NCBI RefSeq assembly: GCF_000281045.1
Contig: NW_008246075.1
Span: 103,111 to 158,517, forward strand
Direction: 5' to 3'
DNA: 55,407 bases
Origin: Saprolegnia diclina VS20
Taxonomy: Eukaryota > Oomycota > Saprolegniomycetes > Saprolegniales > Saprolegniaceae
Shown: one piece after another, positions 23,201 to 34,612 of the stretch
Position numbering within the stretch: the stretch's first letter is position 1
How the letters are laid out: each line of letters starts with the position of its first letter
Made by a program: the position numbers and the translations under genes
Notes under the pieces: model-generated
The model's database searches: none
The model's input: only the letters and a program-made list of their open reading frames with translations
Told to the model about the DNA's origin: nothing

Positions 23201-26200
23201 CCGACGTCCGGCATGGACCCGTACTCGCGCCGGTCCACGTGGTATATAGTCGCATGAAAAATGAGGACGAGTTTCGCCCACGCTATGTATAGGGAACTCA
23301 TTCTCAACAACCGGATCAACCGCGTGATCGTGCTCACGACGCACTTTATGGACGAAGCCGACATCCTCGGCGACCGCATCGCAATCATGGCCGAAGGTCA
23401 AGTCAAGTGCTGCGGGTCGTCGCTCTTCCTCAAGAATCGGTTTGGAGCTGGTTACAACCTCACGATCGTCAAGGAGCCAACCGTGAATGGGTGCGTCATC
23501 TGCACGTAGCCATGTCGAACGGCGACCGACACGTTTGCGTAGCGACGAGGACAAGAGCCATGCGCTCACAGCGTTTATCCAGCAGCATGTGCCCACGGCC
23601 AAGCTCCTCTCCAACGTCGGGTCGGAGATTGGCTTTCAACTGCCGATTGACAGCTCGCCAGTCTTCCCAGAAATGTTTCGTGCGCTCGAGTCGGCCGAGA
23701 CGCGGGCGTCGCTGCGCGTCGCGTCGTTTGGCATTTCGGTCACGACGCTCGAAGAAGTCTTCATCAAAGTCGCTGAAATGGGCGACGACGACGGCCAGCA
23801 CACGCTCTCCAAGGAGAAGGCGACCGCAAAGACAAGCAGCTACTCGATCCAGAAGCACTCGCTCTCGCGCTGGACTATGTTTGTCAAGCATTTTTTCGCA
23901 TTGCTCCAAAAACGGTTCCGCGTCGCCAAGCGGGACAAGCGCGTCATGATCTTTAGCACGCTTCTCCCGTGCCTCCTCATTCTCATTGGTTTTGGCTTGC
24001 TCTACTCGAGCTCGCTCCTCGAAAACGACCCGCGACTCCGCCTGGATCTTGCCGAGACCAAGGTGGGCTACGCGCTCGGCGCGCAGACCCCGCTGCCCTA
24101 CTTGTGCAACAGCGACGTCGGCGGTATGTGCACCGATTGGGCCAAGGCCGCGGCGCGCGGTGTGCCCACTGCCATGACCACTAGCGATCTTACTGTCGTC
24201 GACAGCTCTGTGACCGTCTTCAACTATTCCTACGGGCCGAGTTTGCCGCAGGCCGCACAGCTCTTTGGTCCGGCCGTCGAGACGTGCGTGCTCACGGCCG
24301 AGCACCTCTACAAGCGCGGTTACGCGACCAAGATTGGTGGACAGTACGGCGGCTACGTTCTGTACGGCAACAGCACGAGCAACATGATGAGCTACTCGCT
24401 CTTTGTCAACACAACGTCGATCCACGCCGCGCCCGTGTACCACGCCGCGATCGACGAAGCGCTCGTGCGCTACGTCAACGGGCGCAATGACATTTCCGTG
24501 AAGGTACGCGCGTCATCGTCTCCACCGTGTCTCATCATAGGCGGTAGGTCAACGTGTACCCGTTCCCGATCACGGCGCAAACGAAAGCGCTCTTCAGCTC
24601 GTTCTTGTCGTTCACGGCGTGTCTCTTCATCGTGATTGCGATGACGTTCTTTCCTGCGTCCATCGTCACGTTCCTCGTCAAAGAAAAGCAAAATGAGTGC
24701 AACTCGAAGCACCAGCAGCTCGTCTCGGGCGTGAGCCTGCCGGCCTTCTGGCTCTCCAACTACTGCTTTGACCTGCTCGTGTACATCGTCCCATTCGCCG
24801 CCGCGCTCATCATGATCAAAGCCTACGGGATCCAGTCGCTCACGGGCGACGACTGTGCGGCGTGCGCGACCAACACGCCCCAAGCAGTCTTCCTCCTCTT
24901 CTTCTTCTTTGGCTTTGCGATCGCGCCCTTTACGTACTGCATGTCGTACTGCTTCAAGGAAGCCGCGTCAGCGCAATTTTACACGCTCATCATCAACATG
25001 GTGCTCGGCCTCATCCTCATGATCGTCTCGTTTGTCTTGGACGTCATTTCCGAGTCGGCGAAGGATGCGAACGTGTACCTCAAGTACATTTGGCGCCTCT
25101 CGCCGCTCTTCAACCTCGGCAACGGACTGCTCACGATGAGTCTCAAGTCGCTCGTCGGCGCCATCACCAACTCCAAGACTGTCGTCAGCGCCTACGACTG
25201 GGACATTGCGGGCACCGAGATTATCTACTTGGCGCTCGAGTCGGTAGTCTTCTTTGGCCTTGCCCTGGGCATCGATGTGCTCTTGAGCTTTCCACGGATC
25301 AAGGCCATCTTCTCGCGCGACCCGCAGCTCGACGTCAAGGACGATCACGTCGACGACGAGGACGTGGCCGCAGAGGCCAAGCGCGTGCTCGACGGCCTTG
25401 CCGATAAGGACATGATTGTCATCAAGCGGCTCAAGAAGGTGTACACGGGCAACAAAGTCGCGGTCCGGAACCTCTCGTTTGCACTGCCAAAAGGCGAGTG
25501 CTTTGGGTACCTTGGGGTACGTCGTTGCACGTTTGAGATGACTTTTTGCTGATAGATTGATACCTTGTAGATCAACGGGGCGGGCAAAACGACCACGATG
25601 AAAATGCTCACGGGCGACATTTTACCCACGGGGGGCGCCGCGACGCTCGGCGGCTTTGACATTCTCACGCAGCAGCTCGAGCTCCGGCGGCTAATTGGCT
25701 ACTGCCCGCAGTTTGATGCACTCATTGAGCTTCTCTCGGTGCGCGAGCATTTGGAGCTCTTTGCCAAGATCAAGGGCGTGCCATCGGCGGATATTGCAGG
25801 CGTTGTCAAGGAGAAGTTGACACAAATGAACCTCCAGAGCTTTGAGCACAAGCTCGCGGGCACGCTCAGTGGCGGCAACAAGCGCAAGCTGTCGGTGGCG
25901 ATCGCGATGATCGGGTCACCACCCATCATCTTCCTTGACGAACCGTCGACCGGCATGGACCCGGTTTCGCGCCGGTACGTTCCTCTCTCCACCGCGAATG
26001 GCATGCGAACATGCGCGTAGGTTCATGTGGGACATCATTGCGGACGTCTCGACCGCCAACAAGGAGTCGACGATCGTGCTCACGACGCACTCGATGGAAG
26101 AGTGCGAAGCGCTATGCACGCGCGTCGGCATCATGGTCGGCGGCCGTCTCCGCTGCCTCGGCAGTGTGCAGCACCTCAAATCGCGCTTTGGCGACGGCCT

Positions 26201-26800
26201 CATGATCGACTCCAAGCTCAACGTGCCGTCGCCAGTCCAGCTCGGCGATTTCTTTGCGCGCTCGGTCCAGCCCGTGTGCCAGGCGGCAAAGGATCTCGAG
26301 ACGCATCTGAGCCGGGACCAGGTATACAAGTGCAATAAGATCTGTCATGCTGACATGCGGCTGCGTAGATCACCAAGCTCTGCGGTGACTTGGGACAATC
26401 TGATCGCGCGGGCTGGATCGCAAAGTCGCACTCGACGGGGTATGCGCTGGACGCAGTCCTCGAGCGCGACAGCAACGTGTCGCTCTCGCTCTTTTGCGCG
26501 TGGTGGGTCGGCGAGAACCAGTTTGTGGCCTACGACAGCTTTCTCCGGTCGACGTTTGCGCGCGTCGAGCTCCTCGAGCGCCAGAACGAGCACTGCCGCT
26601 TCAAACTGCACGACAGCGTGGACGCCAAGCTCAAGCTCTCGGACGTCTTTGCGAAAATGGAGGCGCACAAGGTCGATGTCGCGCTCAAGGAGTACTCGGT
26701 GTGCCAGACGTCGCTCGAGCAAATCTTCAATGCGTTTGCGAGCCAGCAGGACGAAGAGAAGGGCGTCGCACGCGGCATGGAAGTCAAGAAGAACGTTTAA
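20291..26800 (+). CDS. Full-size ABCA-type ABC transporter
   Basis: Fifteen exons join in frame to 1,940 residues: 20291-20595, 20642-20781, 20832-21038, 21084-21739, 21788-22183, 22229-22543, 22603-22755, 22801-23023, 23070-23232, 23293-23490, 23543-24503, 24548-25516, 25571-25974, 26021-26321 and 26369-26800. The architecture is ABCA-like: an N-terminal TM helix, a large extracytosolic loop, a TM cluster (21.67-22.4 kb), NBD1, a second TM half and NBD2. NBD1 has Walker [25 protein letters not shown] and Walker [17 protein letters not shown]2 has Walker [24 protein letters not shown] and [13 protein letters not shown]. The H-loops are [10 protein letters not shown] and [10 protein letters not shown]. 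Both ATP sites look intact. Family members export or flip lipids; the substrate here is unknown. The NBD1 Walker A motif is cut by an intron exactly after GAGK. Start 20291 is followed by a basic segment and the first TM helix. Confidence 0.93.
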
Positions 26801-27048
26801 GTCGACATCAAGTCGATACGTCACTAATGCATTTCTACATGAACCACAGAGATAAACACAAAAACACTGCTGTATTGACGACTTGTACATACATTATACG
26901 TACGAGGAACCTGCGACTTGGGCATCGACATCGTAGCGAGCGACGCAAGCACATAAATTTAGCACCCACCGAGTCCAAACGATGCAAAAGGGTGTGAGCC
27001 ATTGTGCGACTAGTAGTACGTAGCTCACTTAAATCCTACGTGCTATGT

Positions 27049-29052
27049 CTAGCCACCACCACAGCCGCCTCCGCCACAGCCGCCACCGCCACAGCCACCA
27101 AGTCCACTGACGGCGCCATTGGCAGCAGCGCTTGTGTCACCCGTGGCGCCGCAGCCGCCCGAGGCACCAAAGTAGCCGGAACCGGCGCAGCCGCCATTGT
27201 AGACGTACGGGAGGTAGTAGAACGGCAGCCCGCCGTCAAACATGAGCAGCGTCTGGCGTGAGTACGGCATGCGCACGCGGCCGTCCATGACCGGCGTGCC
27301 GATGACGGTGACGTAGATCGGGATGGGCTCGGTGACGCCACTCTCGGGCCGGACCGCGTTGGCTTCAGCGACGACGGTCGCGTATGGGAATGCGCGCACA
27401 GCGTACGCTTCGTTGACACCGAAGAAGCGGCTGTCTTTGGCCGGCACGCTGCCGTGCTTGGCCCACTTTTTGCGCAACACGAGTCGTGAGATCGGGTCTT
27501 GAACCTTGGAAGTCCACGCTTCGTAGCTCGGTGGGAAGCTCGAGTACGCTTCGCCGAACGTCTGCGACCAGAGCACAAACGTGTCAGCATACCCCGTCGC
27601 GAGGTCGCCGCCGGGAATCGTGTCGTCGTGGTCAATCACGCACTTGGCCTTGTTGACGCTGCGCGAGTAGTCGCGGTACGGCCGACCGGTGGTCTGGTGC
27701 GCGTGCCAGACGAGGTCAATGTCCGACGTCGGTACCAGCACCGGGTAATGACCGAGGGAGTCGGCCTCACGCTTCCCCATGAGGTACATAAACTGCTCGT
27801 AGCGGACGATCGAGGCTTCAATGACGTCTGGGTGCATCCAGTACTCGGTGTGGGGCACCATTTTGTTGACGAAATCGAGCTGCCGGAACATGCCTTGCAC
27901 CAAGTCGATCGTATAGGCGCCGATCGGTGCCTGGAGGAGAGTCTTGCTCGCTCGACGGAGCGCCGTAAGAACTTGCGACTGCGCCGCCGTATTCTTGCAG
28001 CTTGTCAATGTGGTAAGGAATGCTGTATAAAACGACTCGTAGCGGCCATTCTCTGGCATCTCGGGCGGATCAAAGAGCACAGCCGTCGCACCGGCGTTGA
28101 TAATGGTGGGAAACTGCGCCAGGATGCTCGGGTAGAGATCCAGGAATGCCGCAATCTTGTACGTCTCGTAAAAGAGCGGCCGCGAACACGTTGGGCACGT
28201 GACTGTGGGCAGCTGCAAAATGTGCATCTCGAACGACACGTGCACCGGCAATGGCGCCTGGCAGCTGCGGTGCGCACACACCGTGACAAGGTCGCTCAGC
28301 GGTCGAACTGGCTCGTTGGGCTTGGCGCCTTCGGCGTAGCTGATCGGGTGCAGCTGGTGCACGGTTTTCGCAAAGGTGGGCGCACCATCAGCGACGTACT
28401 GCCGTTCGTGGTCGAGAAAGTAGCTGTACACATCGTCGATGGTCGTGAAGCTGCCCGTGACATTGTAGACGTCAATCATGTCTCGAAAGTGGCGCTGGAC
28501 GAGCGCCACGCTCACATTGCACTTGGGCAAACGCGAGGCGTACGTGGTCTTGGTCTCGTTAATGCGGTGGGCGACCGAGATAAAGTTGGTCCATGCGTCC
28601 GACGTCGACGGCCAGCTGATGCCATTGGCCGCCGCGTCAAGGCGCCCGAGGAGCGCGTCGCGGGCCGACGCCGACGGCGCGTTCAAGACCGCTTTGGTCT
28701 TGCCGTGTTCGAGGAGCTCTAGCGGAAACTGTCGCTTGGCGTCGAGCGCTGACAGCACGCGCGTCGTGCAGTGGGTCGTGCTGCAAGCAAAGTGGAGCTT
28801 GTCGTTCTCGAGGACTTCGAGCGTCTGCGTCGTGAGCACAACGTTGCAATGTGTCCACGACGAGACGAGGAACTTGGTGTGCTTGAGCTCCATGTCGACA
28901 ATGTAGGAGAGGTCGGTCTCCTCTTCAGTAGTACTCGACGACGGGACGAGGACGGCTAGGGGCACGGGCACGGCGACCGCAGCGCTCTCATTGTCCGCGT
29001 TGTGTGCCGGCATGAAAATATGAAATGCAGAAGTTGGCACCGAGTTCATCAC
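27049..29052 (-). CDS. Glycine-rich domain-containing protein (GRDP/DUF1399 family)
   Basis: A single open frame of 667 residues. The family hallmark SDIDLVWHAHQTTGRPYRDY lies in the middle-to-C-terminal part, preceded by YWMHPDVIEASIVRYEQFM and followed by LWSQTFGEAYSSFPPSYEAW. A Cys pair pattern (VCAHRSCQAPL ... VTCPTCSRPL) near residues 260-300 could bind zinc. The C-terminus is a short Gly/Cys tail made of GGCGGGG repeats, the feature that names the family. Plant GRDPs act in stress and hormone responses; the biochemical role is unclear. The longest start (29052) is given, but Met14 (about 29013) is equally possible. It is intronless, which is unusual in this window, and composition is similar to its neighbours. 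Family is confident, function is not. Confidence 0.82.
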   Translation of the reverse strand: MMNSVPTSAFHIFMPAHNADNESAAVAVPVPLAVLVPSSSTTEEETDLSYIVDMELKHTKFLVSSWTHCNVVLTTQTLEVLENDKLHFACSTTHCTTRVLSALDAKRQFPLELLEHGKTKAVLNAPSASARDALLGRLDAAANGISWPSTSDAWTNFISVAHRINETKTTYASRLPKCNVSVALVQRHFRDMIDVYNVTGSFTTIDDVYSYFLDHERQYVADGAPTFAKTVHQLHPISYAEGAKPNEPVRPLSDLVTVCAHRSCQAPLPVHVSFEMHILQLPTVTCPTCSRPLFYETYKIAAFLDLYPSILAQFPTIINAGATAVLFDPPEMPENGRYESFYTAFLTTLTSCKNTAAQSQVLTALRRASKTLLQAPIGAYTIDLVQGMFRQLDFVNKMVPHTEYWMHPDVIEASIVRYEQFMYLMGKREADSLGHYPVLVPTSDIDLVWHAHQTTGRPYRDYSRSVNKAKCVIDHDDTIPGGDLATGYADTFVLWSQTFGEAYSSFPPSYEAWTSKVQDPISRLVLRKKWAKHGSVPAKDSRFFGVNEAYAVRAFPYATVVAEANAVRPESGVTEPIPIYVTVIGTPVMDGRVRMPYSRQTLLMFDGGLPFYYLPYVYNGGCAGSGYFGASGGCGATGDTSAAANGAVSGLGGCGGGGCGGGGCGGG

Positions 29053-29499
29053 CCATGTCCACTGCTGTCCGCATCAGAATATCGAGTCCAACAGCGCCAG
29101 TTGCCGCGATGGCGCACGGCGTTTCATTTGCGGGATAGACAGGTGATTAGGTATGGGTGACTATTCCACAAAGTACGACCCGTGGTGGCTCATGCACCGT
29201 CTGACACTGCACTTGTGTCCACAGCGTAGTTGTTGTTAAGTGAGTGATTACGATAGAACGTACGCTGAACTGTGTTTGGAGGTCGACTTTCGACTTCAAG
29301 ACTGACGGCAGCGGCGAGGCTTGGCCGTCGCGAGGGCGAGGCGCATGGATGGCGCAAGCCAGCACGAGGTGGTCCCAAGGCAATATGGCACAGGACGTTC
29401 ACCACACACCCTGGCATCATCGACCGTCGCGCTCGGGCATTGTCCTGTCGGATCATGCAAAACTGACGACATAGAAGAGGTCGAAATTACGGTAGATTA
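29053..29499. other. Intergenic spacer between GRDP and cis-prenyltransferase genes
   Basis: About 450 bp between the GRDP start and the cis-prenyltransferase stop, both minus strand. It should hold the GRDP promoter and the upstream gene's 3' end. No other feature is supportable. Confidence 0.5.
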
Positions 29500-30645
29500 T
29501 CATTTGCCAAACCGGCGTTTCCGCAAGTTGAACGTGCGCATCATGTGGAGAAAATCGTCGTACGTGAGCTCGGGCCACATTTTGTCGAGAAAAATGAGCT
29601 CCGAGTAGGCGATTTGATAGAGCAAAAAGTTGCTCAACCGGCACTCGCCCGACGTGCGGATGAGCAAGTCCGGATCCGGCACGTTCCTAGCGTCCGATGA
29701 GTTGTTAGTCACGTACAAGCTGAAGGCGTCGTACTTGGTGAGCAAGTGCTCGCTCACGATGGCTTCGTCGATCGCGTCGACCGCTAGCGTCCCGGCCGCG
29801 ACCTTGGCCGCAATGGCTTGAACGGTGTGGACCATCTCGTTGCGACTGCCATAGCTACGCAGTCGTTCCTTAGCACAGAAAGACGACGTCGATACATGTG
29901 TACCTGGCACAAATGTTGAGGGTAAAGGCCGTGCAGTGGGCGGTCGCCGTCTCAATCTTCTCAATCGCCGAGGCAATGTGGCTCGGGAACTTGGCGCCGT
30001 CCGAGACGAGGACGCACACGCGGATGTTGCGCTCGAGCGCTTGCGGGATGATGTCGTGCATGAAGCTCGTAAAGATGTTCATGAGCGCGTCAACCTCGGC
30101 CTGCGCGCGCCCCCAATTCTCGGTCGAGAACGCATAGACGGTCAGGATCTGGACGCCGGCGCCGACGCACCAGTTCATAAAGTCAACGACGCGCTGGCTG
30201 CCGTCTTGGTGCCCCTTTAGCGGCAGGCCATAGCGCGTCCGGCCGTAGCGCCGGTTGCCATCCATGATGGCCGCAATGTGCCTGGGAACGACCCAGGTCG
30301 GGTCCCATTCAGGCCGTGAGGACGCTGCTACTGGCTTCTCGCCCAGCTAGTCATTGCACAGAAGGTAGCAGGAGGCCATGAAGAGATGAGACAGCGGCGA
30401 ACCTTGGCCGGCAGCGAAAGGCGCACGGGCAGGCACGAGAGACAGAGCGGGACGCCGAGCACGAGCAGCGGCAGCACGCAGAGCCAGTAGAGCTCGAACG
30501 CGTTGTAGATGCTGTTGTACGCCACGAGCTTGTGCGTCTGCGCGTAGACCGCGGGGAGCGTATGGCTGTACGGGTAGTAGAGCGCGCTGAGGTCCATGCT
30601 CGCCACGAAATGTCCGAAACACGCGGCGACGTCGCCGGCTGACAT
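29500..30645 (-). CDS. cis-Prenyltransferase (dehydrodolichyl/undecaprenyl diphosphate synthase family)
   Basis: Three exons (30645-30403, 30346-29904, 29854-29500) encode 346 residues. A hydrophobic N-terminal segment (LYWLCVLPLLVLGVPLCLSC, about residues 50-70) suggests membrane association, as expected for an ER enzyme. The catalytic core has HIAAIMDGNRRYG with the essential Asp110, ILTVYAFSTENWGRA, LNICASYGSRNEMV, DPDLLIRTSGECRLSNFLLYQ and SELIFLDKMWPELTYDDF, ending in RKRRFGK with the C-terminal R-x-G motif. These enzymes condense isopentenyl diphosphate onto farnesyl diphosphate in cis, making dolichol precursors for glycosylation. The R-x-G motif in the same chain suggests a homodimer, not a DHDDS/NgBR-type heteromer; that is an inference. 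Both introns (49 and 56 nt) keep the frame. Confidence 0.92.
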
Positions 30646-30805
30646 CCTAATTAGGATTCAATGACCGAATCTAATCGCACCCAACGCGGATCTCTCGCTT
30701 GTTTAGGCTGTGGCACATGCCGAGTTGCGAGCGCACAAACGCTGTGTGTTGACGCACTGTGTTGACACGACCGTGACACCGGACCAGGTATTTGCGGCGC
30801 CTTGG

Positions 30806-32163
30806 TTAATGCAACCGCGACGACAACGGGGCGATGTAACCACGGCCCGTCCGACTTGTGATGACGAATGACGTGCCCCAACGACATCTCATCGTCGAGC
30901 GACCGCTTGTTGACGACTCAACATGGCCAAGGTGATCTTGGACCGTGCCTCGTGCTACATCGTGACGGCGAGAATGGGCGTCATTGGGGTGAGCTGAGGC
31001 GTAGCGAGCATGGTCGCGTCGATTGTCACCGTCGTGACCTCGTCGGTTGTCCTCGGGATGACGTCGGTGCTGGTCGCGCAAAAAATCCAGTGCTGGATCG
31101 TATGTCACGTGCCCATGGCGCGCCGTGCGGTACTGCAACGCAAGAGGTGCGTGGCTAGTGTTACCACGTCGTGGGTCACCGTATGTGTCCATCGGTCGAG
31201 CAGCTTCGCGCTGCCACTCGCGGTCGTCATGAGACGAAATAATCTCCCGCCAGCCATCACCCTTTGGCCGTGGCTTCTCGCGACGTTGCGTGGTCTCAGC
31301 GTGTCGGTGGTCGTCATCAACGTGCCATCGGTCGCTCTGTGTGCCGTCGTGTCGTCCATGGGTACTCCACTCGTTTTCTCGGACAATAGCGAGCGACGGG
31401 TCAGTCGCGTACCCCGCGTGCACTTGCGCTATGCTGGAGCAGCTTTTCAAGTACGCCTCAATCGCGTGGCGAAGAAGTGTGATGCGATAGAACGAGGCTT
31501 CGTAGTACCTACAAGTGGTGCGGAGCGTGAGCATGGTCTTCGCTCTCATAGGACGTACAGGTCGCGGAGCGTGTCCATGCTCTCGGGTAGAGTCTTGTCT
31601 CGCAGGAAGGCGTAGATAAATTTGAAGACGAGCCAGTCGCGATCAAAAAAGTAGTGACCGCGACCATCGGCGCACAGTTTGGGCTGGGTCGTACACAGCT
31701 GTGCGAGGATCGAGAATCGATCGCGTGCCCAGACGCTAACCGTGGACTTGAAGAGCTACATAGCCCTGAATATCCCACGCAAAGTTACAGCACAAGCACG
31801 TGTACTTTGCCCCCGACGTTGAAGTGCACAATTGTGTCGGGTGCCAAAAAATCAAGCTTTGAGGCCACTTGCTTCTCGAACCTAGCATCTTGTCGTAGTA
31901 GCAACGTCGCAATAATCAATACGTACGCAGTGCGGTCCTTCTCGTAGAGTTGCTGCTGTTTCTCGATCGAGACCCACTCATCGCTGAGCTTTTTCTTCTC
32001 TTGAGCGAGCTAGACCGACACACGTGATTCTTCGCCTTCGCTAGTAGGTCGCACCGCCGCCTCCTCCTTCTCGAGAGTCTCCCACTCGCGCCGATACTTG
32101 TCCCTTCAGATCCATGAGCGCAACATTGCGATGGTGACAGGGCACGTACTTGATCCCGTCCAT
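30806..32163 (-). CDS. BTB/T1 (K+-channel-tetramerisation-like) domain protein
   Basis: Six exons reconstruct a 373-residue protein: 32163-32150, 32103-32055, 32009-31927, 31881-31806, 31755-31559 and 31508-30806. All five introns are 45-50 nt with GT...AG ends, and the frame holds throughout. Residues about 7-60 form a charged helix (KYRREWETLEKEEAA..., KKKLSDEWVSIEKQQQL). The BTB/T1 fold follows with TIVHFNVGGKLFKSTVSVW, FFDRDWLVFKFIYAFLRD and LRDLYYEASFYRITLLRHAI, as in KCTD proteins and Kv T1 domains. No TM segments or pore are present, so it is not a channel. KCTD proteins usually oligomerise and serve as CUL3 adaptors. The last about 200 residues are Arg/His/Asp-rich and low-complexity; they could be a real disordered tail or could hide another intron. 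Start 32163 gives a 14-nt first exon, the least certain part. Confidence 0.75.
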
Positions 32164-32809
32164 GATGGCGAGATCCCCTCGCCGTTCAGAATGAAACGGA
32201 CGCGAAGGCCAGATGCGCTAGATCGTGGCGCCGCAACTACCGCACACTTCGCTTCCAGTAACTTTGGCGCTATCAAATGATGAAAGCTGTGATCCTATTC
32301 ACCGGACTTCGGGCTGAGTCAAGAGATGATTGCCGTAAACCCGAACAACACATGCCTTTGTTTATTTCTTGAAGTATTATATAATTCTTTCACCACCATA
32401 GTGCGACGCATAGGGCAATCGAGTAATCGAAGGGACCAAGCGGTGTACGCAGCGACGTGCAGTAAGCTTAGGTGCGGGGTTTGACTACTGGAAAGGGGTC
32501 ACTCAGAGACTCAACTGGGCATCTCCACTGTCAACTGCCTTCTCCATGGATGAAACGGAAGATGAAACTCTATTCATGCCTCTCGCACCCTGCATTTCGG
32601 TTTGTGCAATGGGGACGCAATTTCTGGGCTTTAGCAGCTGGCGTGGGTGTTTGCGTTTGGGGTAGCAGCGAAAAACTCGTCGTTTTGGACACATCAAACA
32701 GGTACTGTATGCGAAGGTATTGTGACCTTGTAAATAAATTCCCGTGCCAAATAATAATACGTTTTATATTTTGCTTTATCGCACTTTTTCTTGAATGAAA
32801 GATGAAATT

Positions 32810-32903
32810 ATGAGCTTCATAAACACAGGTGTATATCTCGACATGACTCGCAAAGGGTAATATGCATTCAGAGTGGTGCATAGATTTGTAATCATTCGCT
32901 CAT
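32810..32903 (+). repeat. 94-bp direct repeat, copy 1
   Basis: The block starts ATGAGCTTCATAAACACAGG and ends TCGCTCAT. It is repeated at 33205-33298 in the same orientation with a single visible mismatch (CTCGACATG here, CTCAACATG there). The copies start 395 bp apart. Confidence 0.9.
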
Positions 32904-33204
32904 AAAGTGATCTACATGCATAATCTAGATTAGAGACTGAACAATAGAGAATAGAAACAAATTGAGACTGGGTAAGCGCTTTGAAGGTGTTGTCATACTC
33001 CAACAGCATCCCGAGAGACACAGAAGGGATCAAAGACACAGGGCAAAGTAATAGTCATCACTCCCGATGTCAATTGTGTAGATTGGAAAAAAATAAGGCT
33101 CAGATGGTGATGCATGTTATAGTTCCACATGATTGTCATTCAGAACAGGTCTGTAAATAACAATCCTCATAGCCTTGAAACACTAGATATGTAATGTGTA
33201 AATA

Positions 33205-33298
33205 ATGAGCTTCATAAACACAGGTGTATATCTCAACATGACTCGCAAAGGGTAATATGCATTCAGAGTGGTGCATAGATTTGTAATCATTCGCTCAT
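33205..33298 (+). repeat. 94-bp direct repeat, copy 2
   Basis: Second copy of the 32810-32903 block, nearly identical. Near-identity inside otherwise decayed sequence implies a recent duplication or element-internal repeats. Confidence 0.9.
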
Positions 33299-33315
33299 TT
33301 TCAGACAAACTAGAA

Positions 33316-33600
33316 CTAATCACTAAAGATGTCAGCAAGACATTGTTGATAAGACCGTATAAAATAACGACCGCATCCGTAGGAATCGCTGAATGCTATT
33401 GCTTCCGTGAAAAGTACTGGTCCAGTCACAATAAGATCCAACTTTTCAGCGGGATCAAAAATACTGCCGGTGTGGAGTGATGGGAAGCAGATATTCAGCA
33501 AGAAAATGTAGTGCAATTGAAGGGTCAGACCATTGAAAAAAATATCATCGCGATAACGCGGATCTAGAACACGGACCAATGGAAATAGAAATCATTCCCT
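33316..33600 (-). pseudogene. Possible hAT-like transposase fragment
   Basis: The minus-strand frame reads LFPLVRVLDPRYRDDIFF just after a stop codon. The LDPRY(K/R)xxFF wording recalls the segment preceding the C-terminal dimerisation region of hAT/ZBED transposases. Flanking frames are interrupted by stops and do not extend the homology. This is a weak, motif-only call; chance is possible. Confidence 0.25.
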
Positions 33601-34612
33601 TCATTGCTACATGTGCAAACTACAATGTGTGTGTTGCTCACATTATGGGTGATAGTGTATATCTTGCCTTCACGGCTAGTTGGTACAAGCCTCAGAGAAG
33701 TTGTTTTGCATCATTGCAACTCGGTCTAATATAGCGTATATGAACTCGGACAGCTCAGAAGGACACTAGACGGTCCAGATGGCGACACCTCCATTGGTAT
33801 GATAGAGTTGTGTTCCATCCAGGCCTTTCAGGAACTGCCCGAGGTACTACAGCTGTTTCGAGACGTTGCTCGAGGCACTTGCCTCGGAAGCTGCTAATTC
33901 TAAAATGCCATCTCCTAGCCTTGGCCGCGCTGGCTCGATGATTGGTGGCGCTGGCCACGATATTTTTATTCTGGTGACTTAAATTTTAATTTCCCCTGCA
34001 GTTGACTTACAAAATACAAGCTCTTTGGATATCGAGCCGTAAAATTTAACAGAACATATTTAATATGTGGGCAAGTCGCCCTTAGCTGTGATTGGGCAGC
34101 GCACGGGTGGCGTGTTTGCATTGGCCAAAATGTTTTTGCAACGTTGGAAATATGCCCTCCAATCACGCTCCAATCCTCCAATCATGGACTCCATGGGATC
34201 AAGTGACGTTGCTTGGATCCATATGAGCATAAATTGTATCAATTTTTTTCTATGGAGAAGCTCAAGTGACCTCCACAGCCTCAAAAGATCGGGGCAGAGC
34301 TGGAGTTTTGAAGTTTTATGGGCCCCACAGCCCTCCATGACTGCAAACAAACTTAATCGTCCCCTTCAGTAAAACGATGCTATAAGGAGCAGCAAGGTTT
34401 ATGGATCGGTGCAATCTCGCATGTTTGAGGAGTCGTGTGTTAAAAAACAGTGTATAATCCAACAGGGGAATCGTACAAGAATTGAGCTGTCCACGATGCA
34501 GTGTACGGGTATGCTTGTGTATACAGTACAGTGGATTTGTTGAAGTTCACACATGTCCGGATAACACGCCAATACGAGGCGAAAGAGCAAGGCGAAAGGC
34601 TAACGAAGGACG

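Larger units (their letters stand above)
32280..34570. other. AT-rich island without intact genes
   Basis: Composition shifts abruptly from GC-rich to visibly AT-rich, with short frames full of stops. The island contains a duplicated 94-bp block and a possible transposase fragment near 33.5 kb. No open frame here has the codon character of the neighbouring genes. It lies between the BTB gene's 5' end and the promoter of the dehydrogenase. A decayed insertion of one or more transposable elements is the simplest reading. Terminal inverted repeats and target-site duplications were not found by eye. Confidence 0.6.

Noticed and set aside
31010-31615. Plus-strand frame with hydrophobic stretches opposite the BTB gene tail
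   Set aside because: The minus strand gives a spliced BTB domain with consistent phases. The plus-strand frame has no recognisable motif, though it weakens confidence in the tail.
33268-33480. Plus-strand 70-codon frame overlapping the second 94-bp repeat
   Set aside because: It begins within repeat sequence, has no motif and sits in an AT-rich, stop-dense island.
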